Source: a virus
Reading direction: 5' to 3' (one strand)
Virus record (IMG/VR): IMGVR_UViG_3300050120_000111
Span: 1 to 37,437 of that record
Length of the DNA: 37,437 nucleotides
The notes below the pieces were generated by a model. That model had not been told where the DNA came from. It saw nothing but the letters and a program-made list of their open reading frames with translations, and made no database searches. The position numbers were made by a program, and so were the translations under genes. Shown here piece after piece: positions 1-5,812 of this stretch (its first letter is position 1; each line of letters opens with the position of its first letter).

Positions 1-2
1 TA

Positions 3-113
3 GACTTCATGGTTGAGTTGGGATGGCGGATTAGTTACATTCAAGTTTGGTTTGACGGGATGCAAGGTTGTTGGCGGTGGAGTGCCGATTTAAAAGAAAA
101 GATTAAACGATGA
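3..113 (+). CDS. 3' end of an unidentified small gene (partial)
   Basis: The frame is open from the window edge to a TGA at 111-113, so the true start may lie upstream. An in-frame ATG at position 9 would give a complete 34 aa peptide. The visible product is Trp-rich (five Trp in about 35 residues) with a basic end LKEKIKR. Its stop overlaps the next start as ATGA, which fits the translational coupling seen throughout this accessory cluster. I do not recognise a family. Confidence 0.45.
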   Translation, partial: DFMVELGWRISYIQVWFDGMQGCWRWSADLKEKIKR

Positions 114-304
114 TTTTTGTAGGGAAAATTCAGGCAAAACTAAATCAGGGATGGATTAAATCGCCAAACATACCGATATGTAAAAACTGCAAGTATTACC
201 TACATACAGGTAGAGCGCATGAATGTACATTAGGCGACTTTTTAACTCATACTACTGCAACTTGCGATAAATATACAATGCCGCTAAAACTAAACGAACT
301 TTAA
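110..304 (+). CDS. small Cys-rich hypothetical protein (64 aa)
   Basis: The 64 aa product carries CKNCKYY at residues 24-30, then H37, C39 and C52. This CxxC...H.C...C spacing could hold one metal ion such as zinc, but that is inferred from Cys spacing alone. The start overlaps the upstream stop (ATGA) and the next gene begins two bases after its TAA, so it belongs to a co-translated string. Small Cys-knuckle proteins are common in the accessory region of phages and often have unknown regulatory roles. No family is recognised. Confidence 0.6.
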   Translation: MIFVGKIQAKLNQGWIKSPNIPICKNCKYYLHTGRAHECTLGDFLTHTTATCDKYTMPLKLNEL

Positions 305-305
305 A

Positions 306-497
306 ATGGACGTAAATAAAAACAGGGTTGCAATGGGTGATTTAAGATCAGATTACCCAGATGGTGATTGGGAAGAAGATTTTCCGCATGAAAACGGTAA
401 TTATATGTGCAACTGCCATAAATGCGGCAAACAATTTTTTGGACACAAACGGCGAGTTACCTGTAAGGTGTGCGCCCATAAAATAGAGCAATTATGA
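306..497 (+). CDS. zinc-ribbon-like small protein (63 aa)
   Basis: The acidic N-terminal half (DYPDGDWEEDFPHE) is followed by a compact ribbon: YMCNCHKCGKQF at residues 33-44, then TCKVCA near 52-57. Two CxxC pairs about 12 residues apart, the first followed by Gly, are the classic zinc-ribbon arrangement. Such proteins may bind nucleic acid or act as adaptors; the sequence does not say which. The end overlaps the start of the 178 aa gene at 494 by 4 bases, so the two are probably translationally coupled. Confidence 0.65.
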   Translation: MDVNKNRVAMGDLRSDYPDGDWEEDFPHENGNYMCNCHKCGKQFFGHKRRVTCKVCAHKIEQL

Positions 498-1030
498 AAA
501 CAATAATAGTAGCGGGATGTACCCGTAGTGGGCTAACAGCCACAATGCAAATGCTTCACGCCGGCGGTTATAACTGCTTGGGTGAGTATCCGGCCTTTGA
601 AGGCTTTGAAATTGGCTCTGTGCCATTTAAAGAGTGTGTAGGCTTTGCGATTAAACTCGTTGATACGCACCTGCAATTCCCAATACCGGGCGAATACCAT
701 GTTATCAGGTTGAAGCGTGACCTCGACGAACAGGCGAAAAGTATTGTTAAGTTTTTAAAGTTGGTTTGCGGTATGCCGGTAAACAATAAGGCAATCCCAA
801 AACTTAAAAAGTCGTTAGAGGCTGATTACAAAAAGATAGATGCGTGGGCTTCACACCAAAAGTCTTGCATCACTATCAACTTTGAGGACATGATAACAAG
901 TCCCGCTATGATAGCCCATGTTATACACGATTTTGTTGATGAGAAATTGGATATGTATAAAATGGCTTCGGTTATTATTGACCGCCCTACGAAGTGTTTA
1001 GACACAATGCTTGAAATGACAATGATATAA
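494..1030 (+). CDS. sulfotransferase-like P-loop protein (178 aa)
   Basis: Residues 4-21 (IIVAGCTRSGLTATMQML) match the 5'-phosphosulfate-binding loop of bacterial sulfotransferase-like proteins, whose usual form is PRSGTSL. Residues 70-83 (VIRLKRDLDEQAKS) match the Arg/Ser 3'-phosphate-binding stretch, and INFED at 128-132 resembles the later NYEDL motif of the same fold. At 178 aa it is shorter than typical sulfotransferases (250-300 aa), so it may be a minimal version. A PAPS-dependent sulfation role is inferred. It could instead be a nucleotide-binding protein with another job. The CTRSGLT loop carries Thr-Arg in place of Pro-Arg. It overlaps the upstream zinc-ribbon gene by 4 bases. Confidence 0.7.
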   Translation: MKTIIVAGCTRSGLTATMQMLHAGGYNCLGEYPAFEGFEIGSVPFKECVGFAIKLVDTHLQFPIPGEYHVIRLKRDLDEQAKSIVKFLKLVCGMPVNNKAIPKLKKSLEADYKKIDAWASHQKSCITINFEDMITSPAMIAHVIHDFVDEKLDMYKMASVIIDRPTKCLDTMLEMTMI

Positions 1031-1032
1031 TT

Positions 1033-1350
1033 ATGGAACAACAATATCAACCACTACCAAAGCCTTATAAAACGGGAATTGTGTGCGGCATACCATACGT
1101 GAAGCAATTATTGAGGCCGGGATTAAAAGAGTTAATCGATTTAATGGCTAAATTCAAAGGTTGCTATATCGGCGACACCGACACGGGAGCGTGGCTTTAT
1201 ATTGATGGAAATCCTACAATTAGGGTAAACAACGACTTTTTGGACGACTTGAAGTTAATTTTGGCACGGGACGTTAAAACATACCATGACATTGTTGAAT
1301 ACAGATTATCGCCCGAGCGTTACAAGGAAATATTGATTTATTACTTATAA
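1033..1350 (+). CDS. hypothetical protein (105 aa)
   Basis: This is a soluble protein of 105 aa with no signal peptide or membrane segment. It starts two bases after the sulfotransferase-like gene. The middle (GCYIGDTDTGAWLYIDGNPTIRVNNDF) reads as short beta strands, followed by a helical stretch. I do not recognise a family. Close packing and codon use like its neighbours support it as a real gene. Confidence 0.6.
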   Translation: MEQQYQPLPKPYKTGIVCGIPYVKQLLRPGLKELIDLMAKFKGCYIGDTDTGAWLYIDGNPTIRVNNDFLDDLKLILARDVKTYHDIVEYRLSPERYKEILIYYL

Positions 1351-1353
1351 ACC

Positions 1354-1569
1354 ATGCAATACGCCAAAGGACTAACCTACGACCAGGTAAAAGCAAATAT
1401 CAATTGGATGATTGCTTATTACAGAAAGGACGACCAATTGGACCCGTTTAATACGACGCTAACCATAGATCAGTTGCAACAGGTTTATGAAATTAACATG
1501 GAAATGGTCGCTAAGTATGAATCTGAGTTGTTATTGTTGGAAGCTAACAGATTGATTGGAATGATATGA
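1354..1569 (+). CDS. hypothetical helical protein (71 aa)
   Basis: The 71 aa product is mostly helical by composition, with many Glu, Leu, Lys and Met, and ends in a leucine-rich helix (ESELLLLEANRLIGMI). It lies three bases after the previous stop, and its TGA overlaps the next ATG (ATGA at 1566-1569). Function is unknown. The size and helical make-up would suit a small binding partner or regulator, but nothing in the sequence is diagnostic. Confidence 0.55.
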   Translation: MQYAKGLTYDQVKANINWMIAYYRKDDQLDPFNTTLTIDQLQQVYEINMEMVAKYESELLLLEANRLIGMI

Positions 1570-1724
1570 AAGAACGAGTAGAATTTGACGTTAAGGCGTT
1601 AATAAAAAGATACCCTATGGCATTGCAAATACAATTCAGTACCAACGGTACGGTTAAGCCAATATTTCAATCGAGCCACCGTAATTTACTACCGCCCGCA
1701 TCTAAAAAAGAAACTAACCTATGA
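1566..1724 (+). CDS. small hypothetical protein (52 aa)
   Basis: The 52-codon frame starts at the ATG overlapping the previous stop and ends at a TGA that overlaps the next ATG. It reads MKERVEFDVKALIKRYP and so on, ending PASKKETNL. The product is basic and short with no recognised domain. The unbroken chain of ATGA junctions on both sides is the main evidence that it is translated. Confidence 0.5.
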   Translation: MKERVEFDVKALIKRYPMALQIQFSTNGTVKPIFQSSHRNLLPPASKKETNL

Positions 1725-1894
1725 ACAAAATAGAATATTTAAACGGCGTCCGCTACACACTTGTCGCCTCCACTAAGGATTTCCGTGACCGGGAGTCGAA
1801 AACTTTAATTGAAACGATGGCACCTATAGTTGCCGAAATGGACGCCAATTATTTGAAGCTACGGGTGTTGATGGATAAGGAGGTGGGGAAATGA
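1721..1894 (+). CDS. small hypothetical protein (57 aa)
   Basis: The 57-codon frame starts at the ATG inside ATGA at 1721-1724 and ends in the ATGA at 1891-1894. The N-terminus (MNKIEYLNGVRYTLVASTKDF) looks like a small beta hairpin and the rest like one amphipathic helix (SKTLIETMAPIVAEMDANYLKLRVLM). No family is recognised. Purine-rich GATAAGGAGGTGGGG near its 3' end may serve as a ribosome-binding site for the next gene. Confidence 0.5.
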   Translation: MNKIEYLNGVRYTLVASTKDFRDRESKTLIETMAPIVAEMDANYLKLRVLMDKEVGK

Positions 1895-2064
1895 GCGCAT
1901 TTAAACAAGGACCCATAAAGTTTGGATTTCCAACACCAAAAACAAAGTGGCACTATATTACCAACAAGGCTAACCCAAGAAAATTTATTCAGTTTGTTGT
2001 GTTTGGCTATATATGGGAGTATGAGAAGTGGTTTAAGATAAGGCGTTGTTTAAAGGTAAAATAA
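1891..2064 (+). CDS. small aromatic, basic hypothetical protein (57 aa)
   Basis: The 57-codon frame starts in an ATGA overlap and is preceded by a strong purine-rich ribosome-binding sequence (AAGGAGGTGGGG, 1878-1889). The product is rich in Lys, Arg and aromatic residues (FGYIWEYEKWFKIRRCLKVK at the end), which would fit nucleic-acid or membrane-surface binding. That is inference only. The TAA overlaps the next ATG as TAATG. Confidence 0.5.
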   Translation: MSAFKQGPIKFGFPTPKTKWHYITNKANPRKFIQFVVFGYIWEYEKWFKIRRCLKVK

Positions 2065-2291
2065 TGATCGATGACAATCCCAATAAGCACCATAACACGT
2101 TTTTATTTTTAAAGCATACTTTATACCCGACACATGGAAACTACAGTCACGAAGAAATCAGAGAAAGGCTCGAAAACCAACTATCCGATGTTGCCACACA
2201 TGGAACCGGAGAAACAAGCCCTGCGCTTGCGGAAAGCGGCCCTGAGCGCAAGGATAGCCTGGTTACAGCCGATTGGGTGGTCGCTACGTAA
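2064..2291 (+). CDS. hypothetical protein (75 aa), overlaps another frame
   Basis: The start chosen is the ATG at 2064 in a TAATG overlap with the upstream gene. An upstream in-frame TTG at 2046 is less likely. The first 45 residues (MIDDNPNKHHNTFLFLKHTLY, then SHEEIRERLEN) look like a real protein. The last 30 (GTGETSPALAESGPERK) have a less convincing composition. From 2134 a second frame with better protein character runs through the same bases, so this gene may really end by frameshift or overlap the next one heavily. Confidence 0.35.
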   Translation: MIDDNPNKHHNTFLFLKHTLYPTHGNYSHEEIRERLENQLSDVATHGTGETSPALAESGPERKDSLVTADWVVAT

Positions 2292-2322
2292 TAATCGCTT
2301 AAATAGCCTTAAAATTGATTGA
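2134..2322 (+). CDS. basic hypothetical protein (62 aa), overlaps previous frame
   Basis: The 62-codon frame starts at METTVTKKSEKGSK and continues through KQALRLRKAALSARIAWLQPIGWSLRNN, a convincing basic amphipathic helix. It overlaps the 2064 frame by 158 bases. Either the two genes overlap or one long product is made by a frameshift. Composition favours this frame in the second half. The next small frame begins one base after its TGA. Function is unknown. Confidence 0.4.
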   Translation: METTVTKKSEKGSKTNYPMLPHMEPEKQALRLRKAALSARIAWLQPIGWSLRNNRLNSLKID

Positions 2323-2323
2323 T

Positions 2324-2431
2324 ATGAACACTAACCCCACCCCAATAACCCTACTAACCGATGATAGTGGGATGAATACACGGCCTGTAAATCCACATCA
2401 AGAATTCGGTTTCGATCATTTGAGGAACTGA
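2324..2431 (+). CDS. possible 35 aa peptide
   Basis: The 35-codon frame starts at an ATG two bases after the previous stop and ends in TGA at 2429-2431. The peptide (MNTNPTPITLLTDDSG, later HQEFGFDHLRN) has no recognised domain. Support comes only from tight spacing and from filling an otherwise empty gap before 2460. Confidence 0.3.
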   Translation: MNTNPTPITLLTDDSGMNTRPVNPHQEFGFDHLRN

Positions 2432-2459
2432 AATTAATTAACGATTTAGTTTTATAAAC

Positions 2460-2735
2460 ATGGAAAATAAACCAATTGAAGTAAAAGAGAAAAGCCTTGA
2501 AGAAGCGGCGAAGCAATTCGCAAATGACACCTACGGAGCATTATTTTTAGGTGGAAGCCACATCCCCGCATCGCGTGGTTTTATCGCCGGCCATAACCAC
2601 GCAATCAACTCCAACAACTTAGTTAGTTTGGATAAAGTGGAAAAATGGGTAAAAGACAATTGGTGTAATTGCGGCGTACAAAACTGCGGTATTAACGCTT
2701 CATTAACTGATTTATTAACCCACTTAAAACCATGA
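2460..2735 (+). CDS. hypothetical protein with Cys cluster (91 aa)
   Basis: The N-terminus (KSLEEAAKQFANDTYG) resembles the short helical start found in many Bacteroidota phage and prophage hypothetical proteins. A CNCGVQNCG cluster at about residues 69-77 could bind metal. The stop overlaps the start of the secreted protein at 2732 (ATGA). No enzymatic motif is visible and the function is unknown. Confidence 0.6.
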   Translation: MENKPIEVKEKSLEEAAKQFANDTYGALFLGGSHIPASRGFIAGHNHAINSNNLVSLDKVEKWVKDNWCNCGVQNCGINASLTDLLTHLKP

Positions 2736-3073
2736 AGAAACTAATCATAACCACCCTGTTAATAGCAGCTATTTTTGTATCTAAAGGGCAAAGCAAACAA
2801 GATAGTATATACTTAGGCTCATCAAAGTATATACAAGATTGGGGACGTAAAGATACGCCAGTACCCGCAATGCATATTGAAGGTATAAATGATCGTAATT
2901 CAGGATATATTCTTCATGTAGTCGGTTTAAAATTTGTAAACCATCATAACACTAAGTATAAAATTATAAAAACAGTTAAAAACGTTAAATTAATAAAAAA
3001 AAATACACATCATACAGCGAAGCACGATATAATGATGGACAGTCTAATGCGTAAACTTGATCTTTATGAATAA
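2732..3073 (+). CDS. small secreted protein A (113 aa)
   Basis: The N-terminus MKKLIITTLLIAAIFVSKGQSKQ is a Sec signal peptide: Lys-rich start, hydrophobic core, then a polar stretch. The predicted mature product is about 90 residues, strongly basic, with a His/Lys-rich end. The signal peptide is nearly identical to that of the next gene, so the two are probably tandem relatives that have diverged in their mature parts. Targets could be periplasm or envelope, for example superinfection exclusion or host modification. That role is speculative. Confidence 0.6.
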   Translation: MKKLIITTLLIAAIFVSKGQSKQDSIYLGSSKYIQDWGRKDTPVPAMHIEGINDRNSGYILHVVGLKFVNHHNTKYKIIKTVKNVKLIKKNTHHTAKHDIMMDSLMRKLDLYE

Positions 3074-3083
3074 ATTTATTAAA

Positions 3084-3374
3084 ATGAAAAAACTAATCAC
3101 CACCGCTTTACTAATAGCAGCTATTAGCCCGGTGTTCGCTCAAAGCAATAATTATATATCCGCTGCAACTAAAGATTCATTATTTCTTACCTCAGAATCC
3201 GGGTATAATTTCAAACCACTATGGTATAGTTTTAATGGAGGCGTAAACGGCAAGGAAATGTTAAAAATAAAAATCCCGCAAAATAAATTTCCATTTGATA
3301 GCTTAGTTATGTACGTCAAGAAATCACAATTACGTTGGCTTAACGATAGCACCTTAGTTGTTCATAAACCGTAA
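3084..3374 (+). CDS. small secreted protein B (96 aa)
   Basis: The start chosen is the ATG at 3084, giving MKKLITTALLIAAISPVFAQSNN, a textbook signal peptide with likely cleavage near FAQ/S. An ATG at 3066 and a TTG at 3057 are in frame upstream but would bury the signal. The mature part is about 75 residues and reads as a small beta-rich domain (NGKEMLKIKIPQNKFPFDSL). Its N-terminus closely matches the preceding gene. Function is unknown; export across the inner membrane is well supported. Confidence 0.6.
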   Translation: MKKLITTALLIAAISPVFAQSNNYISAATKDSLFLTSESGYNFKPLWYSFNGGVNGKEMLKIKIPQNKFPFDSLVMYVKKSQLRWLNDSTLVVHKP

Positions 3375-3404
3375 ATTTATAACCAGTAATAACCCATAAA
3401 AACA

Positions 3405-3644
3405 ATGAACATCTGGACCGTAATACCAATACTCATCTTACTTTGCATTATTGCATATTTGCGTAATAGAATGTTAGACAACTCACTTGAAACATATTTT
3501 AAGCGAAACGCCATTGCAAAGGAACCACACCCATTAAACATGAAGTTAGTATGTTGGGGCGTGGTTGTAATACTAATCTCACTGGCTGTAATCGAAGGAT
3601 TTGGCTTATTTTTTAACCTTATATTAACTACTTCAATCAAATGA
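3405..3644 (+). CDS. two-helix membrane protein (79 aa)
   Basis: Hydrophobic stretches at about residues 3-19 (IWTVIPILILLCIIAYL) and 49-74 flank a charged 25-residue loop (LETYFKRNAIAKEP). This is a simple hairpin membrane protein. In a phage it could be a holin, antiholin or superinfection-exclusion factor, and the sequence alone does not decide. It sits between genes for secreted proteins and overlaps the next start by 4 bases. Confidence 0.55.
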   Translation: MNIWTVIPILILLCIIAYLRNRMLDNSLETYFKRNAIAKEPHPLNMKLVCWGVVVILISLAVIEGFGLFFNLILTTSIK

Positions 3645-3934
3645 AAATCAAACTACTAATCGCAGCCGCAGTGATCGGCTTTATCTTTATCAGCAGGGAT
3701 GCCTGGTGCCAAACTAAGCAACCATCCCCAGTCATCATTCAACAAACCGAGGCTACGCAGATAGTCGCCAATATCCAAAAGGGTATGCAGCTTATTCACC
3801 ACCTTGACGTGCCGGCCTTAAAGCGGGATAGCTTAGACCTACTGTTCGGTCAGGTGGCTCAGTTTATTTATGATCGTAACCAATTGGCTTTGAAAAGCGA
3901 TACGGCTAAAAAAGTTACACAGATAAAAAAATAA
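3641..3934 (+). CDS. small secreted protein C (97 aa)
   Basis: Residues 1-23 (MKIKLLIAAAVIGFIFISRD then AWC) form a signal peptide. Cleavage could fall after WCQ, and C23 is not in a good lipobox. The mature part is helical (TQIVANIQKGMQLIHH, then SLDLLFGQVAQFIYDRNQL) and charged at the end. An envelope-spanning lysis role (spanin-like) is possible by size, but the true lysis genes are on the other strand. Function is unresolved. Confidence 0.55.
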   Translation: MKIKLLIAAAVIGFIFISRDAWCQTKQPSPVIIQQTEATQIVANIQKGMQLIHHLDVPALKRDSLDLLFGQVAQFIYDRNQLALKSDTAKKVTQIKK

Positions 3935-3939
3935 ATTAC

Positions 3940-3947
3940 TACATTTG
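3940..3947 (+). promoter_or_regulatory. possible -7 promoter box TACATTTG
   Basis: TACATTTG fits the Bacteroidota -7 consensus TAnnTTTG and lies in the gap after the 3641 gene, 22 bases before the small frame at 3969. I see no good TTTG or TTG about 20 bases upstream, so it is a weak candidate. Confidence 0.3.
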
Positions 3948-3968
3948 TAGTGCTTATTAACACTGTTC

Positions 3969-4085
3969 ATGCAAACAACAGAAAACTTACTTAAAGATAA
4001 CCCGGTGCATAATTGCAATTCTCTCCTTTCGGATGGTGTTGATAAGCCTTTTATGTTGCCGGGCTTTATATTATGGAAATTTTAA
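3969..4085 (+). CDS. possible 38 aa peptide ahead of the HNH gene
   Basis: The 38-codon frame starts at ATG 3969 (MQTTENLLKDNPVHN) and ends LPGFILWKF with TAA at 4083-4085, overlapping the first 13 bases of the HNH gene. It may be a complete small gene, or the start of an older gene cut by arrival of the endonuclease. Nothing after the endonuclease clearly continues it. No family is recognised. Confidence 0.35.
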   Translation: MQTTENLLKDNPVHNCNSLLSDGVDKPFMLPGFILWKF

Positions 4086-4672
4086 TTGGAAATGTATTCT
4101 CTAAACTAACCGTAGTGTCCTTTAGTAGATATAAGCCAAGAAAGGGTAACTTCTGGATTTGTAAATGCGAGTGTGGTTCTATAAAAGAGGTTATGGCTAG
4201 CAATTTGATAAACAAAGGTACCAAATCGTGCGGATGTTTAAAATCAGATAAAAATAAAGGCTATTTGACCAAAACTTCGGAATACAGAAGTTGGTATAAT
4301 ATGAAAACAAGGTGTTTAAATAAAAAAACTAATGCATATATCAATTATGGAGGACGTGGTATTAATGTATGTGAAAGATGGTTAGATTTTAATAATTTTT
4401 TGCTCGATATGGGTAAAAAGCCATCATCAGATTATTCTATTGAAAGAATAGACAACAATGGTAATTATGAGCCATCTAATTGTAGGTGGGCTACTACGCA
4501 AGAACAAAATTTAAACCAACGAAGCAATTTAAATTTGCTGGTTAATGGTGTTAAATACCCATTAAAAGAATTTTGTGAACTAACTGGTATAAAAATACAT
4601 ACTTACTATAGATTTAAAAACGAATTAACAGCACAAGAAATATTTAATAAATTCAAAAAACAATCATTATGA
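4073..4672 (+). CDS. HNH homing endonuclease with N-terminal zinc/DNA-binding module (199 aa)
   Basis: The N-terminal part has CKCECG at residues 30-35 and SCGCL at 52-56, a Cys cluster typical of phage AP2/HNH-type endonucleases. Then come YRSWYNMKTRC (71-81), NYGGRGI (91-97) and CERWLDF (100-106). The core is SIERIDNNGNYEPSNC (122-137), followed by RWAT. These signatures define a widespread family of free-standing phage HNH endonucleases that cut unoccupied sites to spread their own gene. It is clearly AT-richer than its neighbours, as expected for an independent mobile gene. The stop overlaps the next start (ATGA). A C-terminal helix-turn-helix-like segment (LKEFCELTGIKIHTYYRF) may read DNA. 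Confidence 0.9.
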   Translation: MEILIGNVFSKLTVVSFSRYKPRKGNFWICKCECGSIKEVMASNLINKGTKSCGCLKSDKNKGYLTKTSEYRSWYNMKTRCLNKKTNAYINYGGRGINVCERWLDFNNFLLDMGKKPSSDYSIERIDNNGNYEPSNCRWATTQEQNLNQRSNLNLLVNGVKYPLKEFCELTGIKIHTYYRFKNELTAQEIFNKFKKQSL

Positions 4673-5217
4673 ATATTTTTCAAAAAATAGGTTCAGCAAT
4701 CTCTGGTTTTTTTCAAAAAGAGTTGCCAATAGTAGAAAATGCATTTGCGTCTGCAACTGCCGTGGTAAATGTTATTAAAAGTTTTGATGGTAGCATAACA
4801 GGGCAAACACTCGAAGCCATAATCGAGGCTTTATTGCCTGGTACTGGAAGTGCTGTTATATCTGGACTGCACACATTTTTACGTGACTTCGGGTTAGTTA
4901 CCGCTGAAACAACTAAAACGCCCGCACAGGTCGCCGCAGACGGCTTAAACGCCATTGCAAATCTGACAGGTAACAGCAAAGTGTTGGCATTAAGCAATCT
5001 CGCTACGGTTATCGGCGATGCGGCCAGTAACGCCAACGGGGGCAATTCAACTTTGCAACAGGCTATTGTCGCCGTTCCTTTGGTGTATAAGCCTACGTTG
5101 TTGGATAGTATTGGGAGTGCGGTAAGTCAAGTTGCACAAGATGTATCTGCTGGTGCACTATCCGGCGGTACACCCGCTGCCATACCCGCAGCAAACACGC
5201 CATCGGAAGAAAGTTGA
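4669..5217 (+). CDS. Ala/Gly-rich hydrophobic protein (182 aa)
   Basis: The N-terminus (MNIFQKIGSAISGFFQKELP) is an amphipathic helix. The rest is rich in Ala, Gly, Val and Ser with semi-hydrophobic helices, and the tail is Pro/Ala-rich. No signal peptide or strong single TM stands out. Similar small proteins occur next to lysis genes in Bacteroidota phages, but I cannot assign a role. It starts in an ATGA overlap with the endonuclease. Its last 86 bases overlap a second open frame. Confidence 0.6.
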   Translation: MNIFQKIGSAISGFFQKELPIVENAFASATAVVNVIKSFDGSITGQTLEAIIEALLPGTGSAVISGLHTFLRDFGLVTAETTKTPAQVAADGLNAIANLTGNSKVLALSNLATVIGDAASNANGGNSTLQQAIVAVPLVYKPTLLDSIGSAVSQVAQDVSAGALSGGTPAAIPAANTPSEES

Positions 5218-5344
5218 ACTAAGCGTTTCGGAAATTGGCTACTGTCTAAAATACATTAGCCCCGGACGTGGCTATAAAGAAAAACATCTAAGTACCCTAA
5301 AAGGTATCACCGTTGAGAAAATACGACATGTAACGGTCGGGTGA
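5132..5344 (+). CDS. possible 70 aa basic protein overlapping the previous gene
   Basis: This frame shares 86 bases with the previous gene in the +1 register. The overlap part has poor protein character. The part beyond the overlap (VSEIGYCLKYISPGRGYKEK, then STLKGITVEKIRH) looks genuine and basic. Either this is a separate overlapping gene or the 182 aa protein is sometimes extended by a +1 shift near its stop. It is the last possible gene before the terminator. Confidence 0.3.
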   Translation: MHKMYLLVHYPAVHPLPYPQQTRHRKKVELSVSEIGYCLKYISPGRGYKEKHLSTLKGITVEKIRHVTVG

Positions 5345-5355
5345 TTAACTAACAG

Positions 5356-5363
5356 TAGCTTTG
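5356..5363 (+). promoter_or_regulatory. possible -7 promoter box TAGCTTTG
   Basis: TAGCTTTG fits TAnnTTTG exactly and lies in the gene-free gap after 5344. Initiation a few bases downstream would give a transcript of about 100 nt ending at the terminator. The -33 region has no clear TTTG. Confidence 0.35.
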
Positions 5364-5368
5364 TTTTA

Positions 5369-5472
5369 TAGTGTAAATAGAGAGGCGGCTCCATAAACCC
5401 AAGTCCAAACTATGTAAGTAACCAATCTTACTTTAGATGCTTAACCCCCGATGTTTTAAGTCGGGGGTTTTT
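5369..5472 (+). ncRNA. candidate small RNA between convergent modules
   Basis: No reading frame fills this gap. It starts just after a TAGCTTTG box, contains a 6-bp hairpin (AAGTAA, loop CCAATC, TTACTT) and ends in a strong intrinsic terminator. It could equally be the 3' untranslated end of the upstream accessory operon. It does not fold as a tRNA and has no T-loop sequence. Confidence 0.3.
5443..5472 (+). terminator. intrinsic terminator of the accessory module
   Basis: AACCCCCGA (5443-5451) pairs perfectly with TCGGGGGTT (5461-5469), with a 9-base loop, followed by a T run to 5472. It faces the + strand genes and sits three bases before the end of the holin gene on the opposite strand, separating the two convergent modules. 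On the minus strand the following T tract is poor. Confidence 0.85.
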
Positions 5473-5474
5473 AT

Positions 5475-5810
5475 TTACACTTGAGGGATGACAGGACTTT
5501 CGGTAGCGGTAGTTGATACCGGTGGCGTTTCCTCTGCATTAACCACAACATTACTTCCGCCCTGAGCCTGTAAATCGGGGTTCGTAGTCGCTGATTTTGC
5601 CACAGCGGTACATACTAACCCAACGGTGACCATATAGCCTGCAAGCACCGTTAAAATGTGTGGTATAGGCACGGGAGTTGCACCAACACCCAAGATAGCA
5701 CCTCCCGTTACTCCAAGCGACATGCCGAATATAACAATCTTCTTAAAAAAGATAGGCGTTTCTGACGTTAGCCGGGCGATCAGTTGTGAAAAAAAGGATT
5801 TCTGTCCCAT
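5475..5810 (-). CDS. holin-like membrane protein (111 aa)
   Basis: Two hydrophobic segments at about residues 24-44 and 52-72 are separated by a short Pro-containing turn (TPVPIPH). A basic N-terminus precedes them and a long Ser/Thr/Glu-rich tail follows. This topology and size match phage holins, which form inner-membrane lesions that release the endolysin. The gene begins two bases after the GH25 lysozyme stop and is the last late gene before the terminator. Assignment rests on topology and context. It is not matched to a named holin family. Confidence 0.7.
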   Translation of the reverse strand: MGQKSFFSQLIARLTSETPIFFKKIVIFGMSLGVTGGAILGVGATPVPIPHILTVLAGYMVTVGLVCTAVAKSATTNPDLQAQGGSNVVVNAEETPPVSTTATESPVIPQV

Positions 5811-5812
5811 AT

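Noticed and set aside
2331-2516. 61-codon minus-strand frame opposite small accessory genes
   Set aside because: It spans the gap and the start of the 2460 gene on the opposite strand, without ribosome-binding signal and against local gene direction.
5345-5442. tRNA gene in the convergent gap
   Set aside because: No T-loop sequence, no acceptor stem and no anticodon arm can be drawn.
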